Shown here in pieces: positions 16,876 to 26,041 of a stretch of 34,036 bases of DNA. Position numbers and translations under genes: made by a program. The stretch is from an uncultured Paraglaciecola sp. (GTDB taxonomy: Bacteria; Pseudomonadota; Gammaproteobacteria; Enterobacterales; Alteromonadaceae). Under the pieces are notes generated by a model. It saw only the letters and a list, made by a program, of their open reading frames with translations. It was not told the origin of the DNA and ran no database searches. The DNA lies in assembly GCF_913058035.1 (NCBI RefSeq), contig NZ_CAJXPA010000030.1, forward strand, positions 1 to 34,036, in the 5' to 3' direction. Position 1 is the first letter of the stretch; every line of letters starts with the position of its first letter.

Positions 16876-16923
16876 TTACTTTATTACTTTATTACTTTAT
16901 TACTTTATTACTTTATTACTTTA
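16876..16923. repeat. Tandem repeat, six copies of TTACTTTA
   Basis: Six perfect 8-base copies of TTACTTTA stand in a row. Such a perfect array in intergenic DNA is likely to vary in copy number by slippage. No gene or clear promoter is next to it, so no phase-variation role can be shown. Confidence 0.95.
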
Positions 16924-17956
16924 TCCATAATCATTTCCTAATATGTTTTTTGAAAGCCATCTTGTTTCTACTCTAACCTAGGACTGGTGCTTTTAAAGAA
17001 CACCAAAATCACTTCGTCACTCACCTTAATAGTAAGTCATAAGAGTTAAGCCATCGGGCGTTAACTGTTCATAATTATGAACTAGATCTAAAGGGCTGCA
17101 GCGTTATCAAATGTACAGATGATGTTGTCTTTTTACATCCATCTAGTTTATTGGTTATTAGTTATTGTCCAAGTACTGAAAGCTTGTTTCGCCAAAAATA
17201 TCGGCGGCTACTAATAATTTATTTTTTGCCACAACGACTATTAACTAAATTGTATCAATAAGACAATTGGTAAAAATGACTGTATCAGCGAAGATTAGAA
17301 ATCGTACACGTTCTTTGGAAAAGCGGGTTATCGTAGGCCTAGAAAACTTTGAGAAACGACCCATGTTTGTTAAATAAAACACAAACAAAACTCAAACATT
17401 AAGCTAATAAATATCTCTAGAAATAAGAATGCCAAGGTAACTAAAATGTCATTTGATTATTTAAATTTACGATGGGTATAAACATTTTCACTAATATTAT
17501 CCTGCAAGCGTAACCTACGATATTAAGACAAAAACAAGTATTTTCATCACATTTTTCGGCTGATTAAATTGAGTCAAAATGTATTTTATATCTCAGCAAA
17601 TATAATGGTTTTTCACCCTCAATTTGAAATGAATTATCAGCTAGTTTGCTCGTTCTGTCGTTTTTTGCTATTGATGCTCAATTCAAGACAACTACTGCCG
17701 GGTAAAATAGTGTTTCCACAAAAATCGACCTAACTTACGTGTAACGTTGAATTGCTTGTTGTTTCTCATTACATTGATAAAAGAAATTAAATTGTCACGG
17801 GCAAATTTAAGTACAATATAATTTCAATGAGCTAAGCCTCTGATCAAACAAACTCAACAAGCTCGATAGATGATTTGAGTAATTATCATCATTCATAATG
17901 ATTATGGCTCCCGTTGTGATGATGTTTTTATTGGACTATAACGCGAGCTAAAATGC
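16924..17956. other. Region without a supported gene, with weak protein-like patches
   Basis: There is no open gene. On the minus strand a 26-codon patch (17161-17238) reads VVVAKNKLLVAADIFGETS, which vaguely recalls the start of dienelactone-hydrolase-like proteins; further left a patch reads HNYEQLTPDGLTLMTYY. These may be fragments of one dead gene, but the evidence is weak. The rest is AT-rich and stop-filled. Confidence 0.3.
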
Positions 17957-18280
17957 ATCATAATCACTGGCACCTCTACTAATACTAAAAATCGTCTCGA
18001 TTTCGATGCAGATATTGGAGCGACTACTTGGGGCTACTAATGGAGCGAAAAGTGAAGCTTAATTTCTCAATTAAGACTGGGAAATAATATTTTTATTGGC
18101 AAACCGCAGACAAAAGGCACTGGAAGACCTGAACATTAAAACAAGGAGTATAAATATAATGGTCATGACGAATTAGCAATCAACATCGATGGTTTACAAA
18201 CATCAAGATAATACAGCTTTAACTGATCAACAATTTCATATCGGTAACTTATATTACCAAGCCGTGGAGTTGTTTAAGCT
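17957..18280 (+). pseudogene. Probable decayed coding sequence, family unknown
   Basis: Reading across frames gives protein-like patches in a sensible order: IITGTSTNTKNRLDFDADIG, then GATNGAKSEA, RLGNNIFIGKPQTKGTG, EYKYNGHDELAINIDGLQTS and LTDQQFHIGNLYYQAVEL. Stops and frameshifts separate them, so the gene is dead if it was one. The family is not recognised. It sits directly upstream of ydbH. Confidence 0.4.
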
Positions 18281-18337
18281 ATTAATTACTAACATAGTCT
18301 GAAGGGCAGTGACTATCTAAACAACCTCAGGAAATCA

Positions 18338-20872
18338 ATGACACATTCGTTTTGGGGAAAATACCTAACTAAAAAAATGACTGCATTTTTGTTACTTTTT
18401 ATTGTGGTGTCTGTAATATTTTTATTTCGACGCCCTATCGCTATCAAAAGCATTGAACACTTGACTAAACCCTACGACATATCTGTTAGCTGTCTAGATT
18501 TTTCATTCAATTGGCGACTTAGTCTCAACCTTAAACAAGCATGCATCACCTCTCCTTTTGGTACTGCAGAAGTCAACAATGCAACTTGGCAACTCTGGTC
18601 TAATGCTCTCATTATCGAACGGGTAAAAGTTAAGCACCGTAAACAGGACGCTGCAGGTAACAAAGAAGGTAATGAAACATCAATTGAGCAACAAAAAAAC
18701 GGCTTGAATTTACCTGGTTCGTTACCAAAACTACACATTTCAAGTTTTGAAATAAACTCTTTTAAATTGTTACAACCCTTGAGTTTTGGTGTAAGCACAA
18801 TTTCAAGCAACGAGTTGGAGTTTACTGGTGATGTGGATGCTACCGTCAAAATATTCTCAGATAATTTAGTGGGTAATATAACTTGGAGAATGTCTGATCT
18901 CACAAGGTGGATACCGCAAGCACAAGCATTATTCCAAGAAAACACTGAATTATTAAAGGAACTAGCCTTTGATGAAACCGAAATAAACACCCGTTTAACT
19001 TTTGATGGACAGATGCTTAAAGTAAGTAACAACTTAGATATAGTCAGCAACTTTCATGTTTCAACCTGCTCTATTGATACTGCCATTAAGGGCAATATAT
19101 TTGTTGCTGTAAACGTTGATGATCTTGAAATCAGTTTGGACTTAACCCAACTGTCTAACAACATTTCAGTGGTCAACTGCTCATTATTACAAGATTATTT
19201 TGCACCAGATGATTTGCCTCAGTTGTCACTTACCTTTCCGCAAAAGATAACAATAGACAAAACGCACATTAACTTGCCTAAGTTAAAAATTGTAGACAAA
19301 GTCAATATACATCGAAGTATCATCCTTAACGAAGTTAATTATAAAGCAACAGGTGAACTTGAAGTTGGCTACAATATTTCATTTAAACAGCCCATTAAAA
19401 TAAAAAAAATAGTAGCAGATATGTTTGATTTACAAGCACAAGGCACACTTTCCACTATTCTTTCTGCGCAGTCTTTAGCACTGCCAATGAGTTTTAAAAT
19501 CATCAATGATAACAGCCAACTAGTTATAGAAAACTTAAAAACAGACTCATTGCTTATTAGTGACTTAAGCAGTGAATTTTCTTTCTATAATTCTAGGGGC
19601 AAACAACTTGAAATAAAAGGAACGGTGAATAGCTCCGCTATACAAATTGGCGTTGTAAATATTGAACAAATGACCAGTGACTTTTATTTTTCAGGCGCCA
19701 GTTTTAATGACTTACAATTGAGTGCAGATAACCAATTTTTTAAATTGACATTCCCTGAAGTCAACGTCCAAAGAATTGCCAATCACATGGATCTAAACAT
19801 TAAGGGGCTTAAAACATTGAGTTTTAACGGAAACTCGACTGTCACAGCATCATCCGCAAAAAACATTGACTTTTTACCGATTAATGCGAGCCATATAGGT
19901 AAGGCAAGCTTGGTAAATATGACCCTATCCAGTCAACATAAAGTTGTGTTAGAAAACGCCTTTTTGATAGAGCTAACGCAACAACAAGCCGAAGTAAAAA
20001 TACAAGTAAAGCAACAAGATATTATAAGTTTACAAAGAATAATTTCGCAGTTAGAAAATACACTACTTTTTGAGGAAGGTAACTTTTCAGCTAATATTGA
20101 ATTGTTTTTGCCCCAAGATAGCGAACAGTTTGTAGCAAAAGGCAAAGCAGACTTTCAATATTTATCTGCAAAATATCAAAACTACACGTTTAAAAACTTA
20201 TCTTACCAAACCCCACTTGAGTTTGATTCAGCTGGACTTCAGTTAGCCAGAGCTACTCTTCACATCGATTTGATTGATGCCGGAGTGATGATTCGACAAC
20301 TTGACGCAAACGTTATTGCACAAGACAGCCGTTTTCGTCTGGAACAAGTTCAAGGTGAGATATTTAATGGTCAGTTTTTGTTGGATGACTTATGGCTAGA
20401 CGATCGGGAGCAACAGTTTAACATCGAAATCCAAAATATTGATTTATCTCGTGTTGTAGGACTACAAGAACAACCCGGTATCAACATCACTGGAGATATT
20501 GATGGCAACATGCCATTTATTATGGGTAAACAAGGAGTAAGGATGGATAATGGACAAGTATCGAGCTTAACAGGAGGCAAGTTGAGCATCATAAATAATC
20601 CATCCTTTGACTCCATTAAGGATCAACAGCCTGAATTAGCCTTATTAGAAAATTTTGACTTCACACAGCTCAAAAGCAGTGTGAAGTTTACTCCCGATGG
20701 CTGGGTGTTTCTTGATTTAGCCTTGCACGGTAAAAATCCTGATAAAAAGCAAAACGTAAATTTTAATTATAGTCATCAAGAAAATATATTTGCTTTATTA
20801 GAGTCGATAAGATTAGTGAAGTCAGTAGAAAATAAAATTGAACAGAAAATAACCCAAGGTGATAAAAAGTGA
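18338..20872 (+). CDS. ydbH: YdbH-family intermembrane phospholipid transport protein
   Basis: This 844-residue AsmA-like protein has one N-terminal membrane anchor (FLLLFIVVSVIFLF, about 18-31) and a long beta-rich periplasmic part. The order of genes, YdbH-like then a YnbE-like lipoprotein then a YdbL-like protein, identifies it. In E. coli YdbH acts with TamB and YhdP in moving phospholipids to the outer membrane, and YnbE links it to that membrane. C-terminal features such as GQFLLDDLWLDDREQQFNIE, DGNMPFIMGKQGVRMDNGQV and FTPDGWVFLDLALHGKNPD fit the conserved end of the family. A good ribosome binding site (AGGA) precedes the ATG. The ydbH stop overlaps the GTG of ynbE by four bases. The length is close to E. 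coli YdbH (about 880). Confidence 0.9.
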   Translation: MTHSFWGKYLTKKMTAFLLLFIVVSVIFLFRRPIAIKSIEHLTKPYDISVSCLDFSFNWRLSLNLKQACITSPFGTAEVNNATWQLWSNALIIERVKVKHRKQDAAGNKEGNETSIEQQKNGLNLPGSLPKLHISSFEINSFKLLQPLSFGVSTISSNELEFTGDVDATVKIFSDNLVGNITWRMSDLTRWIPQAQALFQENTELLKELAFDETEINTRLTFDGQMLKVSNNLDIVSNFHVSTCSIDTAIKGNIFVAVNVDDLEISLDLTQLSNNISVVNCSLLQDYFAPDDLPQLSLTFPQKITIDKTHINLPKLKIVDKVNIHRSIILNEVNYKATGELEVGYNISFKQPIKIKKIVADMFDLQAQGTLSTILSAQSLALPMSFKIINDNSQLVIENLKTDSLLISDLSSEFSFYNSRGKQLEIKGTVNSSAIQIGVVNIEQMTSDFYFSGASFNDLQLSADNQFFKLTFPEVNVQRIANHMDLNIKGLKTLSFNGNSTVTASSAKNIDFLPINASHIGKASLVNMTLSSQHKVVLENAFLIELTQQQAEVKIQVKQQDIISLQRIISQLENTLLFEEGNFSANIELFLPQDSEQFVAKGKADFQYLSAKYQNYTFKNLSYQTPLEFDSAGLQLARATLHIDLIDAGVMIRQLDANVIAQDSRFRLEQVQGEIFNGQFLLDDLWLDDREQQFNIEIQNIDLSRVVGLQEQPGINITGDIDGNMPFIMGKQGVRMDNGQVSSLTGGKLSIINNPSFDSIKDQQPELALLENFDFTQLKSSVKFTPDGWVFLDLALHGKNPDKKQNVNFNYSHQENIFALLESIRLVKSVENKIEQKITQGDKK

Positions 20873-21051
20873 AAATGACAGGTTTGGTGCTTATAGCGAC
20901 AGGGTTTCTAAGTGCTTGTACACACACAGTACAAGTTGAAACCAAGGAGCCAATTACAATCAATATCAATGTGAAAATTGACCATGAAATTCGGATAAAA
21001 GTTGATAAAGAACTTGATGATGTATTCAGTGACGACAGTAGTTTGTTTTAA
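20869..21051 (+). CDS. ynbE: YnbE-family outer-membrane lipoprotein
   Basis: This 60-residue lipoprotein has the signal peptide MTGLVLIATGFLSAC with lipobox LSAC. The mature part THTVQVETKEPITININVKI is a single beta-strand region of the type that in E. coli YnbE stacks onto YdbH to bridge the periplasm. The start is GTG 20869 (GTGA overlap with the ydbH stop); ATG 20875 is the alternative. AAGGTGA upstream fits the GTG better. It is the middle gene of the ydbH-ynbE-ydbL operon. Confidence 0.92.
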   Translation: MKMTGLVLIATGFLSACTHTVQVETKEPITININVKIDHEIRIKVDKELDDVFSDDSSLF

Positions 21052-21071
21052 GCCAATTAAGGAATAACTTC

Positions 21072-21407
21072 ATGAAAAAAATAATTTTTAAAGCCGCTAT
21101 TATCGTCAGCCTTCTTTACAGCAATATTGTTTTTGCATTAGGTTTGGATAACGCTAAACAACAAGGTCTGGTGGGTGAAAAAGACAACGGCTACTTAGGC
21201 GTGGTTATAGTTCAAAGCAATACTCAAAAAGAAATGCAAATATTAGTGGATGACATTAATAATAAACGCAAATCAGTATATGCCAAACTAGCTGCGGAAA
21301 ACGGTATCACCTTACAGCAAGTAGAAAAGTTAGCCGCTGTAAAAGCTTATGAAAAAACCAGTCCTGGTCATTATCTCTGGAAGAACGGGCAGTGGACTAA
21401 AAAGTAA
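21072..21407 (+). CDS. ydbL: YdbL-family periplasmic protein (DUF1318)
   Basis: This 111-residue protein has a signal peptide (MKKIIFKAAIIVSLLYSNIV, cleavage after VFA) followed by the DUF1318 pattern LDNAKQQGLVGEKDNGYLGV, then VDDINNKRKSVYAKLAAENG and EKTSPGHYLWKNGQW. YdbL is thought to help or regulate YdbH-YnbE assembly. It lies 20 bases after ynbE with a strong ribosome binding site (AAGGA) and is followed by a terminator, so it closes the operon. Confidence 0.94.
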   Translation: MKKIIFKAAIIVSLLYSNIVFALGLDNAKQQGLVGEKDNGYLGVVIVQSNTQKEMQILVDDINNKRKSVYAKLAAENGITLQQVEKLAAVKAYEKTSPGHYLWKNGQWTKK

Positions 21408-21435
21408 GGGTGAGTTGAAATCAATAAAATTAAAG

Positions 21436-21473
21436 AACACAGTCTCGTTTCATTTTTCACGAGATTGTGTTTT
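21436..21473 (+). terminator. Terminator of the ydbH-ynbE-ydbL operon
   Basis: A 13-bp stem (AACACAGTCTCGT and ACGAGATTGTGTT, one G-T pair) with a 10-base loop ends in TTTT. It starts 28 bases after the ydbL stop. Confidence 0.85.
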
Positions 21474-21515
21474 ATACTTATCCGGGATGGATCTAATATT
21501 AAGTATCTAAATCCA

Positions 21516-21889
21516 TTACCCAATTGATACCAGTGGTATTTTCGATACCCAATCCAAACCCCATAAACACCTGATATAATCAAATTTATAAGCGAAATAG
21601 CTGGTTTTAATTAGTGCCGAACGTTCATCAAAATGGCCGTCGTGTGGTTTAGTTAAATCACAAGCAGCAGCCTGAGCTTGGGTCATGTTTTCGGACGATA
21701 CCGCTTTGTCAGTTTTGATGTATTGAATACAAAAAACGTTGGATTTTTACAAAGCCTTGACCATTTCATTGGTTTTAGGAGTTTATCATACACAAAAACC
21801 ATCGTTTCATAGCTTTGGACAACACGCAATAACAGATCGATTAACGTGATGGGCCATTCAAATATCCTAATATCTCTGGAGTGCATTTT
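21516..21889 (-). pseudogene. Decayed protein-coding sequence, family not recognised
   Basis: On the minus strand an open part (about 21683-21886) reads RIFEWPITLIDLLLRVVQSY then ETMVFVYDKLLKP. After a frameshift and a stop it continues as NVFCIQYIKTDKAVSSENMT, QAQAAACDLTKPHDGHFDER, SALIKTSYFAYKFDYI and CLWGLDWVSKIPLVSIG before a stop at 21516-21518. The patches are protein-like, but the frame is broken and the sequence upstream of 21890 is stop-filled, so this is a dead gene fragment. I cannot name the family. Confidence 0.45.
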
Positions 21890-22322
21890 TGTTAGCTTTC
21901 AAAATACTAGAGAATGCTTAGAGACATACCTCACATTGATACTGATATGTAAAGTGGCTAATGTCACCTTGAAATTTATACTCGCAATTTCATTAGCTTC
22001 GTGTTCTCAATCGGTCAAACACGATTGAGTTTAATGTATGTTGTGTATTAGTTGTCTTATCGGTGAATGATTATCAGATATTCCCTATGCAACTTATCCA
22101 TTATCAGTTTTTAGTTATGTAAAATTGGTATCTAATCAATCCAAGTCTATTGTATGAGACATAGAGCGTTATGACTCCTGTAATCTTGCTATTGAATTTT
22201 TGTGTGACTTAAAGGGAAGTAAACAGTATCTTACATGGGTGAAGTCGGGTCAAAAATTGAGTGATGACGGCGTAACAATTTGTTTGGCGATGCGTAAACT
22301 TAGATTTTAAATAGGGTATTTA
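21890..22322. other. Region upstream of the hybrid kinase with no supported gene
   Basis: No frame, RNA gene or repeat is convincing. It presumably contains the promoter of the hybrid kinase; AGGG at 22313-22316 is the likely ribosome binding site. Confidence 0.4.
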
Positions 22323-24791
22323 TTGGTGAGTAAAAATTATATTTTTTTGATAAAAAAGCCTTTAACACCCCTTACTCTTCTAAAATATCTATTTTTTGTC
22401 TTCGCATGCTTGTACCTATCATCTTGTGACGATACATCAAAACTCAAATCTCCACCCGTTGCTCGACAAGGCGTGCTTGACCTTTCACATTGGAACTTTG
22501 AAAAAGATGGTGTTATAAAACTTAAAGGTGAATGGGGGTTTCATTGGAAACAGTTGTTGGCACCCAACGAGTTCCCTTCCTTAAGTACATCCAAAGAACA
22601 GAACTTCATAAAATTACCCAGTTCATGGAACGGATATAAAGTTAATGGTGAAGCACTTAAAGGCGATGGTTATGCCACATACCACCTAGAGGTTATTAAC
22701 AACGTTCCGCACAAAAAACTGATGTTTAGAACCAGTTGGATGAGCGGATCTTACAACTTATTTGTCAACGGCGAGCTGATTGCATCTAATGGTGTGGTAA
22801 CAGCGACACGCGAGACAATGACACCTCAATACCTGCCTATAACAGTAAGCTATCAATCTGATACTGACTCACTAGAAATCATCTTACAGGTGGCTAATTT
22901 CTATCATAGAGAAGGGGGCGCTTGGAACCCTATCGAAATAGGTCTAGAGCAGCAGATAAAAAAAATAAGAGAAAACGCTCTTTCTATTGACCTATTTTTA
23001 TGCGGCGCTATTTTCATCATGGGCATATATTATTTAGGTCTCTATTTATATAGAAGGGAAGAAAGAGCGTCACTCATGTTCTCAATTTGTTGCATGTTGG
23101 TAGCATTTCGCTCTCTGTTAACAGGCGAGCTTTATTTACCCTCTATTTTCCCTGGCATAGATTGGGATCTATTGATTCAAATAGATTATCTAAGCTTTTA
23201 TATGATTGCTCTTTTTTTTGTGGCATACATCCACATGTTATTTCCACGGTTATATTCTAAATCTTTGTTAAGTAGTTACGTTGTTATCTGTATCTTGCTC
23301 TCGATTACGGCGGTTGTTTTTCCTGTCAATATATTTACCCAGTTCATTCCTGCATTTCGAATTCTTACTGTTATTTTTGGCATATACTCAATTTGTATAC
23401 TCATTTTAGCCGTTTTGAAAAAGACACAAGGGTCTGTCACATTCTTGGCTGGTAGTATCTTTCTCCTTTTGGCTCTTATAAGCGAAATAGCTTATCAACA
23501 AGGTCTAATCGACTACTATTTTTTCTTTAGCTCAGACGTCGGATACATCGTATTCATTTGTTCTCAATCGCTTCTACTCATGATGAGATACACCGATGCA
23601 TTTAACGAAACTGAACGCTTGTTAGCCTCAGTTAATCGTGCTGAAAGCGCAACTCAAGCAAAGTCGAAGTTCTTAGCAAAAATGAGTCATGAAATACGTA
23701 CACCAATGAATGGCATCCTTGGCGTTGTTCAGCTTTTGGGGAAAACAAGGCTGACACAACTTCAGAAAAACTATCTCAAAATAATCGATGACTCTGGTGC
23801 GTTGCTACTGAATATTATTAATGACATTCTCGACTTATCTAAAATCGAAGCCGGTAAAATGACATTAGAGGAAATATCATTCAATCTGGAGGATTTAACC
23901 CAGGGAGTCTTATCGCTTTATCGTGCTCAGGCCAATCAAAAGTCAGTAATACTATCTTTAGAATATGATGCAAATTTAAATAGGTTTTTTATTGGTGACT
24001 CTATTCGTCTGAATCAGGTTTTACTCAATCTAATAAATAATGCGATCAAATTTACCGAGCAGGGTACGGTTACTATCCAAATCAATAGCACAACATCCAC
24101 GCCTACAGAAGTAGGGCTTGAGATAAAAGTCAAGGACAGTGGTATTGGTATTGAACCTGATGTTTTAGAAACACTATTCGATTCATTTAAACAAGCCGAC
24201 GAATCAACAACGCGAAAATTTGGAGGAACAGGATTAGGGCTGGCTATAAGCAAACAAATAATCGAACTGATGAACGGAAGTATTAGTGCTCAAAGCAAGC
24301 CGCAAATCGGATCAACATTTACAGTTTCACTGAATCTTAAGCGTGATGAAAGCAACCACAAAAAAGAATTAATTGTTTACGACAACGAAGACCGAGAAGC
24401 AACAACTGAAGTCAAGTTAATAGGCCATATATTGATAGTAGACGACAGTGATATTAACCGTATTATTGCCCAACACATGCTCGAAGGTTTTGGGCTCACG
24501 GTGTCGAATGCTGAAAACGGACAAGATGCACTGCATCAATTACAGAAAAATACGTTCGACCTAATACTCATGGATTGCGAGATGCCAATAATGGACGGTT
24601 ATGAAGCAACAATAGCAATCAGAACCATACAATCACACAAAATGAGAACTCCTATCGTCGCACTTACAGCGGATGCCTTCGAAGAAAACCGCAAAAAGTG
24701 TGAAGAGGCAGGCATGGATGACTTTCTTAGTAAGCCAATTATGGAAGAGCTGTTGTTTAAAATTTTAAAGAAATGGATGAGGTCTTTTTAA
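22323..24791 (+). CDS. 7TM hybrid sensor histidine kinase / response regulator
   Basis: This 822-residue protein senses an extracytoplasmic signal. Order: N-terminal lipoprotein-like or membrane segment ending SSCDD (C35); a periplasmic jelly-roll domain (about 45-215: LKGEWGFHWKQLL, KLPSSWNGYKVNG, GYATYHL); a seven-helix 7TMR-DISM-type region (about 222-425); a HisKA domain with H456 in SKFLAKMSHEIRTPMNGI; an HATPase domain with LINNAIKFTEQGT, VKDSGIGIEPD and KFGGTGLGLAISKQ; and a C-terminal receiver domain with VDDSDINR, D751 in LMDCEMPIMDGYEA and the lysine in FLSKPI. The start is TTG 22323 or GTG 22326. No output regulator is encoded nearby, so it probably acts by phosphorelay to a distant protein. 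Confidence 0.93.
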   Translation: MVSKNYIFLIKKPLTPLTLLKYLFFVFACLYLSSCDDTSKLKSPPVARQGVLDLSHWNFEKDGVIKLKGEWGFHWKQLLAPNEFPSLSTSKEQNFIKLPSSWNGYKVNGEALKGDGYATYHLEVINNVPHKKLMFRTSWMSGSYNLFVNGELIASNGVVTATRETMTPQYLPITVSYQSDTDSLEIILQVANFYHREGGAWNPIEIGLEQQIKKIRENALSIDLFLCGAIFIMGIYYLGLYLYRREERASLMFSICCMLVAFRSLLTGELYLPSIFPGIDWDLLIQIDYLSFYMIALFFVAYIHMLFPRLYSKSLLSSYVVICILLSITAVVFPVNIFTQFIPAFRILTVIFGIYSICILILAVLKKTQGSVTFLAGSIFLLLALISEIAYQQGLIDYYFFFSSDVGYIVFICSQSLLLMMRYTDAFNETERLLASVNRAESATQAKSKFLAKMSHEIRTPMNGILGVVQLLGKTRLTQLQKNYLKIIDDSGALLLNIINDILDLSKIEAGKMTLEEISFNLEDLTQGVLSLYRAQANQKSVILSLEYDANLNRFFIGDSIRLNQVLLNLINNAIKFTEQGTVTIQINSTTSTPTEVGLEIKVKDSGIGIEPDVLETLFDSFKQADESTTRKFGGTGLGLAISKQIIELMNGSISAQSKPQIGSTFTVSLNLKRDESNHKKELIVYDNEDREATTEVKLIGHILIVDDSDINRIIAQHMLEGFGLTVSNAENGQDALHQLQKNTFDLILMDCEMPIMDGYEATIAIRTIQSHKMRTPIVALTADAFEENRKKCEEAGMDDFLSKPIMEELLFKILKKWMRSF

Positions 24792-24962
24792 CCTGAATTT
24801 GGGAACAAACCTCACATTTTACCTCTGCCACAACAATGATACAGCCAAATGGTTTATGCACTCAGTGCAAGCCCTTCTTATAAGCAAAAGTTCACACATT
24901 TTTATTTTAAATATTTGATTCAGTAACAACGTGTATCTTCTTAATGTTCCTTGTGCAGGACT

Positions 24963-25631
24963 TTAATTATCCGCGTGCAAAGACCCATAAATAGCTTGGA
25001 TCTCTTCAGCTCGCACAAATAACTTATTTTCTTCATAACGTCCACTCGGAAGGTCACAAAGTTCCATCAACTTTGCTAAAGCCTTTTCTTGAACGAGACC
25101 TGATTCAACAGCTTCATCCAGCATACCAATTTTCGCTGCTTCCAATGGCGAGTAACCATGAGACTGAATAATAGCACGCGAATGATGTAGAGGGTCTACA
25201 TGAGTTTTGGCAAGTATTCTCAATGTTGAATTGAAGGGCATATCTATAGCAGTTTCAGGTAGTTTGAGAACAAATTCACCCAATGCACCAATACGATAAT
25301 CAGATACCAATAAAAGAAACACTCCCATACCTATTGCATGTCCTTCACATGCAGCAACTACTGGGTGCGGGTGAGAATAAATTTGTTCCAGTAAAAGCAT
25401 ACCTTTTGAAACCATTTTTTGAGCTGCCTCTGGGCCAGTTGCCATAACCTTTAGGTCGAAACCTGCAGAGAATATACCTACATGGCCACAAATCAGAACC
25501 CCTCGGCTCTCAATTTTGGCTCGGTCTAGGTTGACCATGAATTCTTGGGCAAGGTCAAAAGACACCGCATTAGCTTTCCCATTGTCTAGTGAGATTTTGG
25601 CGATTCCGTTCTCAAGTAGTTCATATTTCAT
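24963..25631 (-). CDS. Enoyl-CoA hydratase/isomerase (crotonase) family protein
   Basis: This 222-residue crotonase fold protein has the CoA-binding/oxyanion-hole motifs GIFSAGFDLKVM (about 52-63) and CEGHAIGMGVFLLLVSDYRI (about 95-114). It is shorter than FadB-type hydratases (about 260), and the position of the usual second catalytic glutamate is not evident, with LPETAIDMPF near it, so it may be an isomerase or of unknown specificity. The start follows AGGAAAG. It converges with the hybrid kinase, and no fatty-acid operon surrounds it. Confidence 0.88.
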   Translation of the reverse strand: MKYELLENGIAKISLDNGKANAVSFDLAQEFMVNLDRAKIESRGVLICGHVGIFSAGFDLKVMATGPEAAQKMVSKGMLLLEQIYSHPHPVVAACEGHAIGMGVFLLLVSDYRIGALGEFVLKLPETAIDMPFNSTLRILAKTHVDPLHHSRAIIQSHGYSPLEAAKIGMLDEAVESGLVQEKALAKLMELCDLPSGRYEENKLFVRAEEIQAIYGSLHADN

Positions 25632-26041
25632 AATATTTTACTTTCCTAAACTATATTTAAAATTTTACATTGGACCAATTCTACCTGTTTTTTAGCATAA
25701 AAGGTTGGCCTGTTAACTACTATCAAATAAAACAATTAGGGTCAGAACAAGATTAAAACACCCAAAGCTGGTTTAAGAAAAAATCATAAAGTTACACTTC
25801 ACATCAATAACAAACTACAGACTTTTGATGGTCATAAATGTACCTATATGATTAGCGGGAAGCTTTGGTGTTAGGTAGTATCAACAAAATTTAAAAACAT
25901 AAGCAACTAAAGCTTATTTTATTTTTTTAGCTTCAATGCCCTATACTTTGCCTTAATTCAGTTTGCTCTAGCCTGCCTAAAACATATTGAATAATTGAAT
26001 AATTAAAGAGTTAAAAGAGTTAACTAATCTCTATTCTCGTA
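25632..26041. other. 410-base gap, one terminator-like hairpin
   Basis: The gap is AT-rich and empty of genes apart from a hairpin at 25899-25917 (ATAAGC/GCTTAT with a 7-base loop), with T-runs on both strands; it could end the adenosine deaminase-like transcript. Confidence 0.45.

Noticed and set aside
16876-16923. CRISPR-like repeat
   Set aside because: The units are 8 bases with no spacers.
18472-19050. 192-codon minus-strand ORF inside ydbH
   Set aside because: It is antisense to a confident gene; the frame is open by chance.
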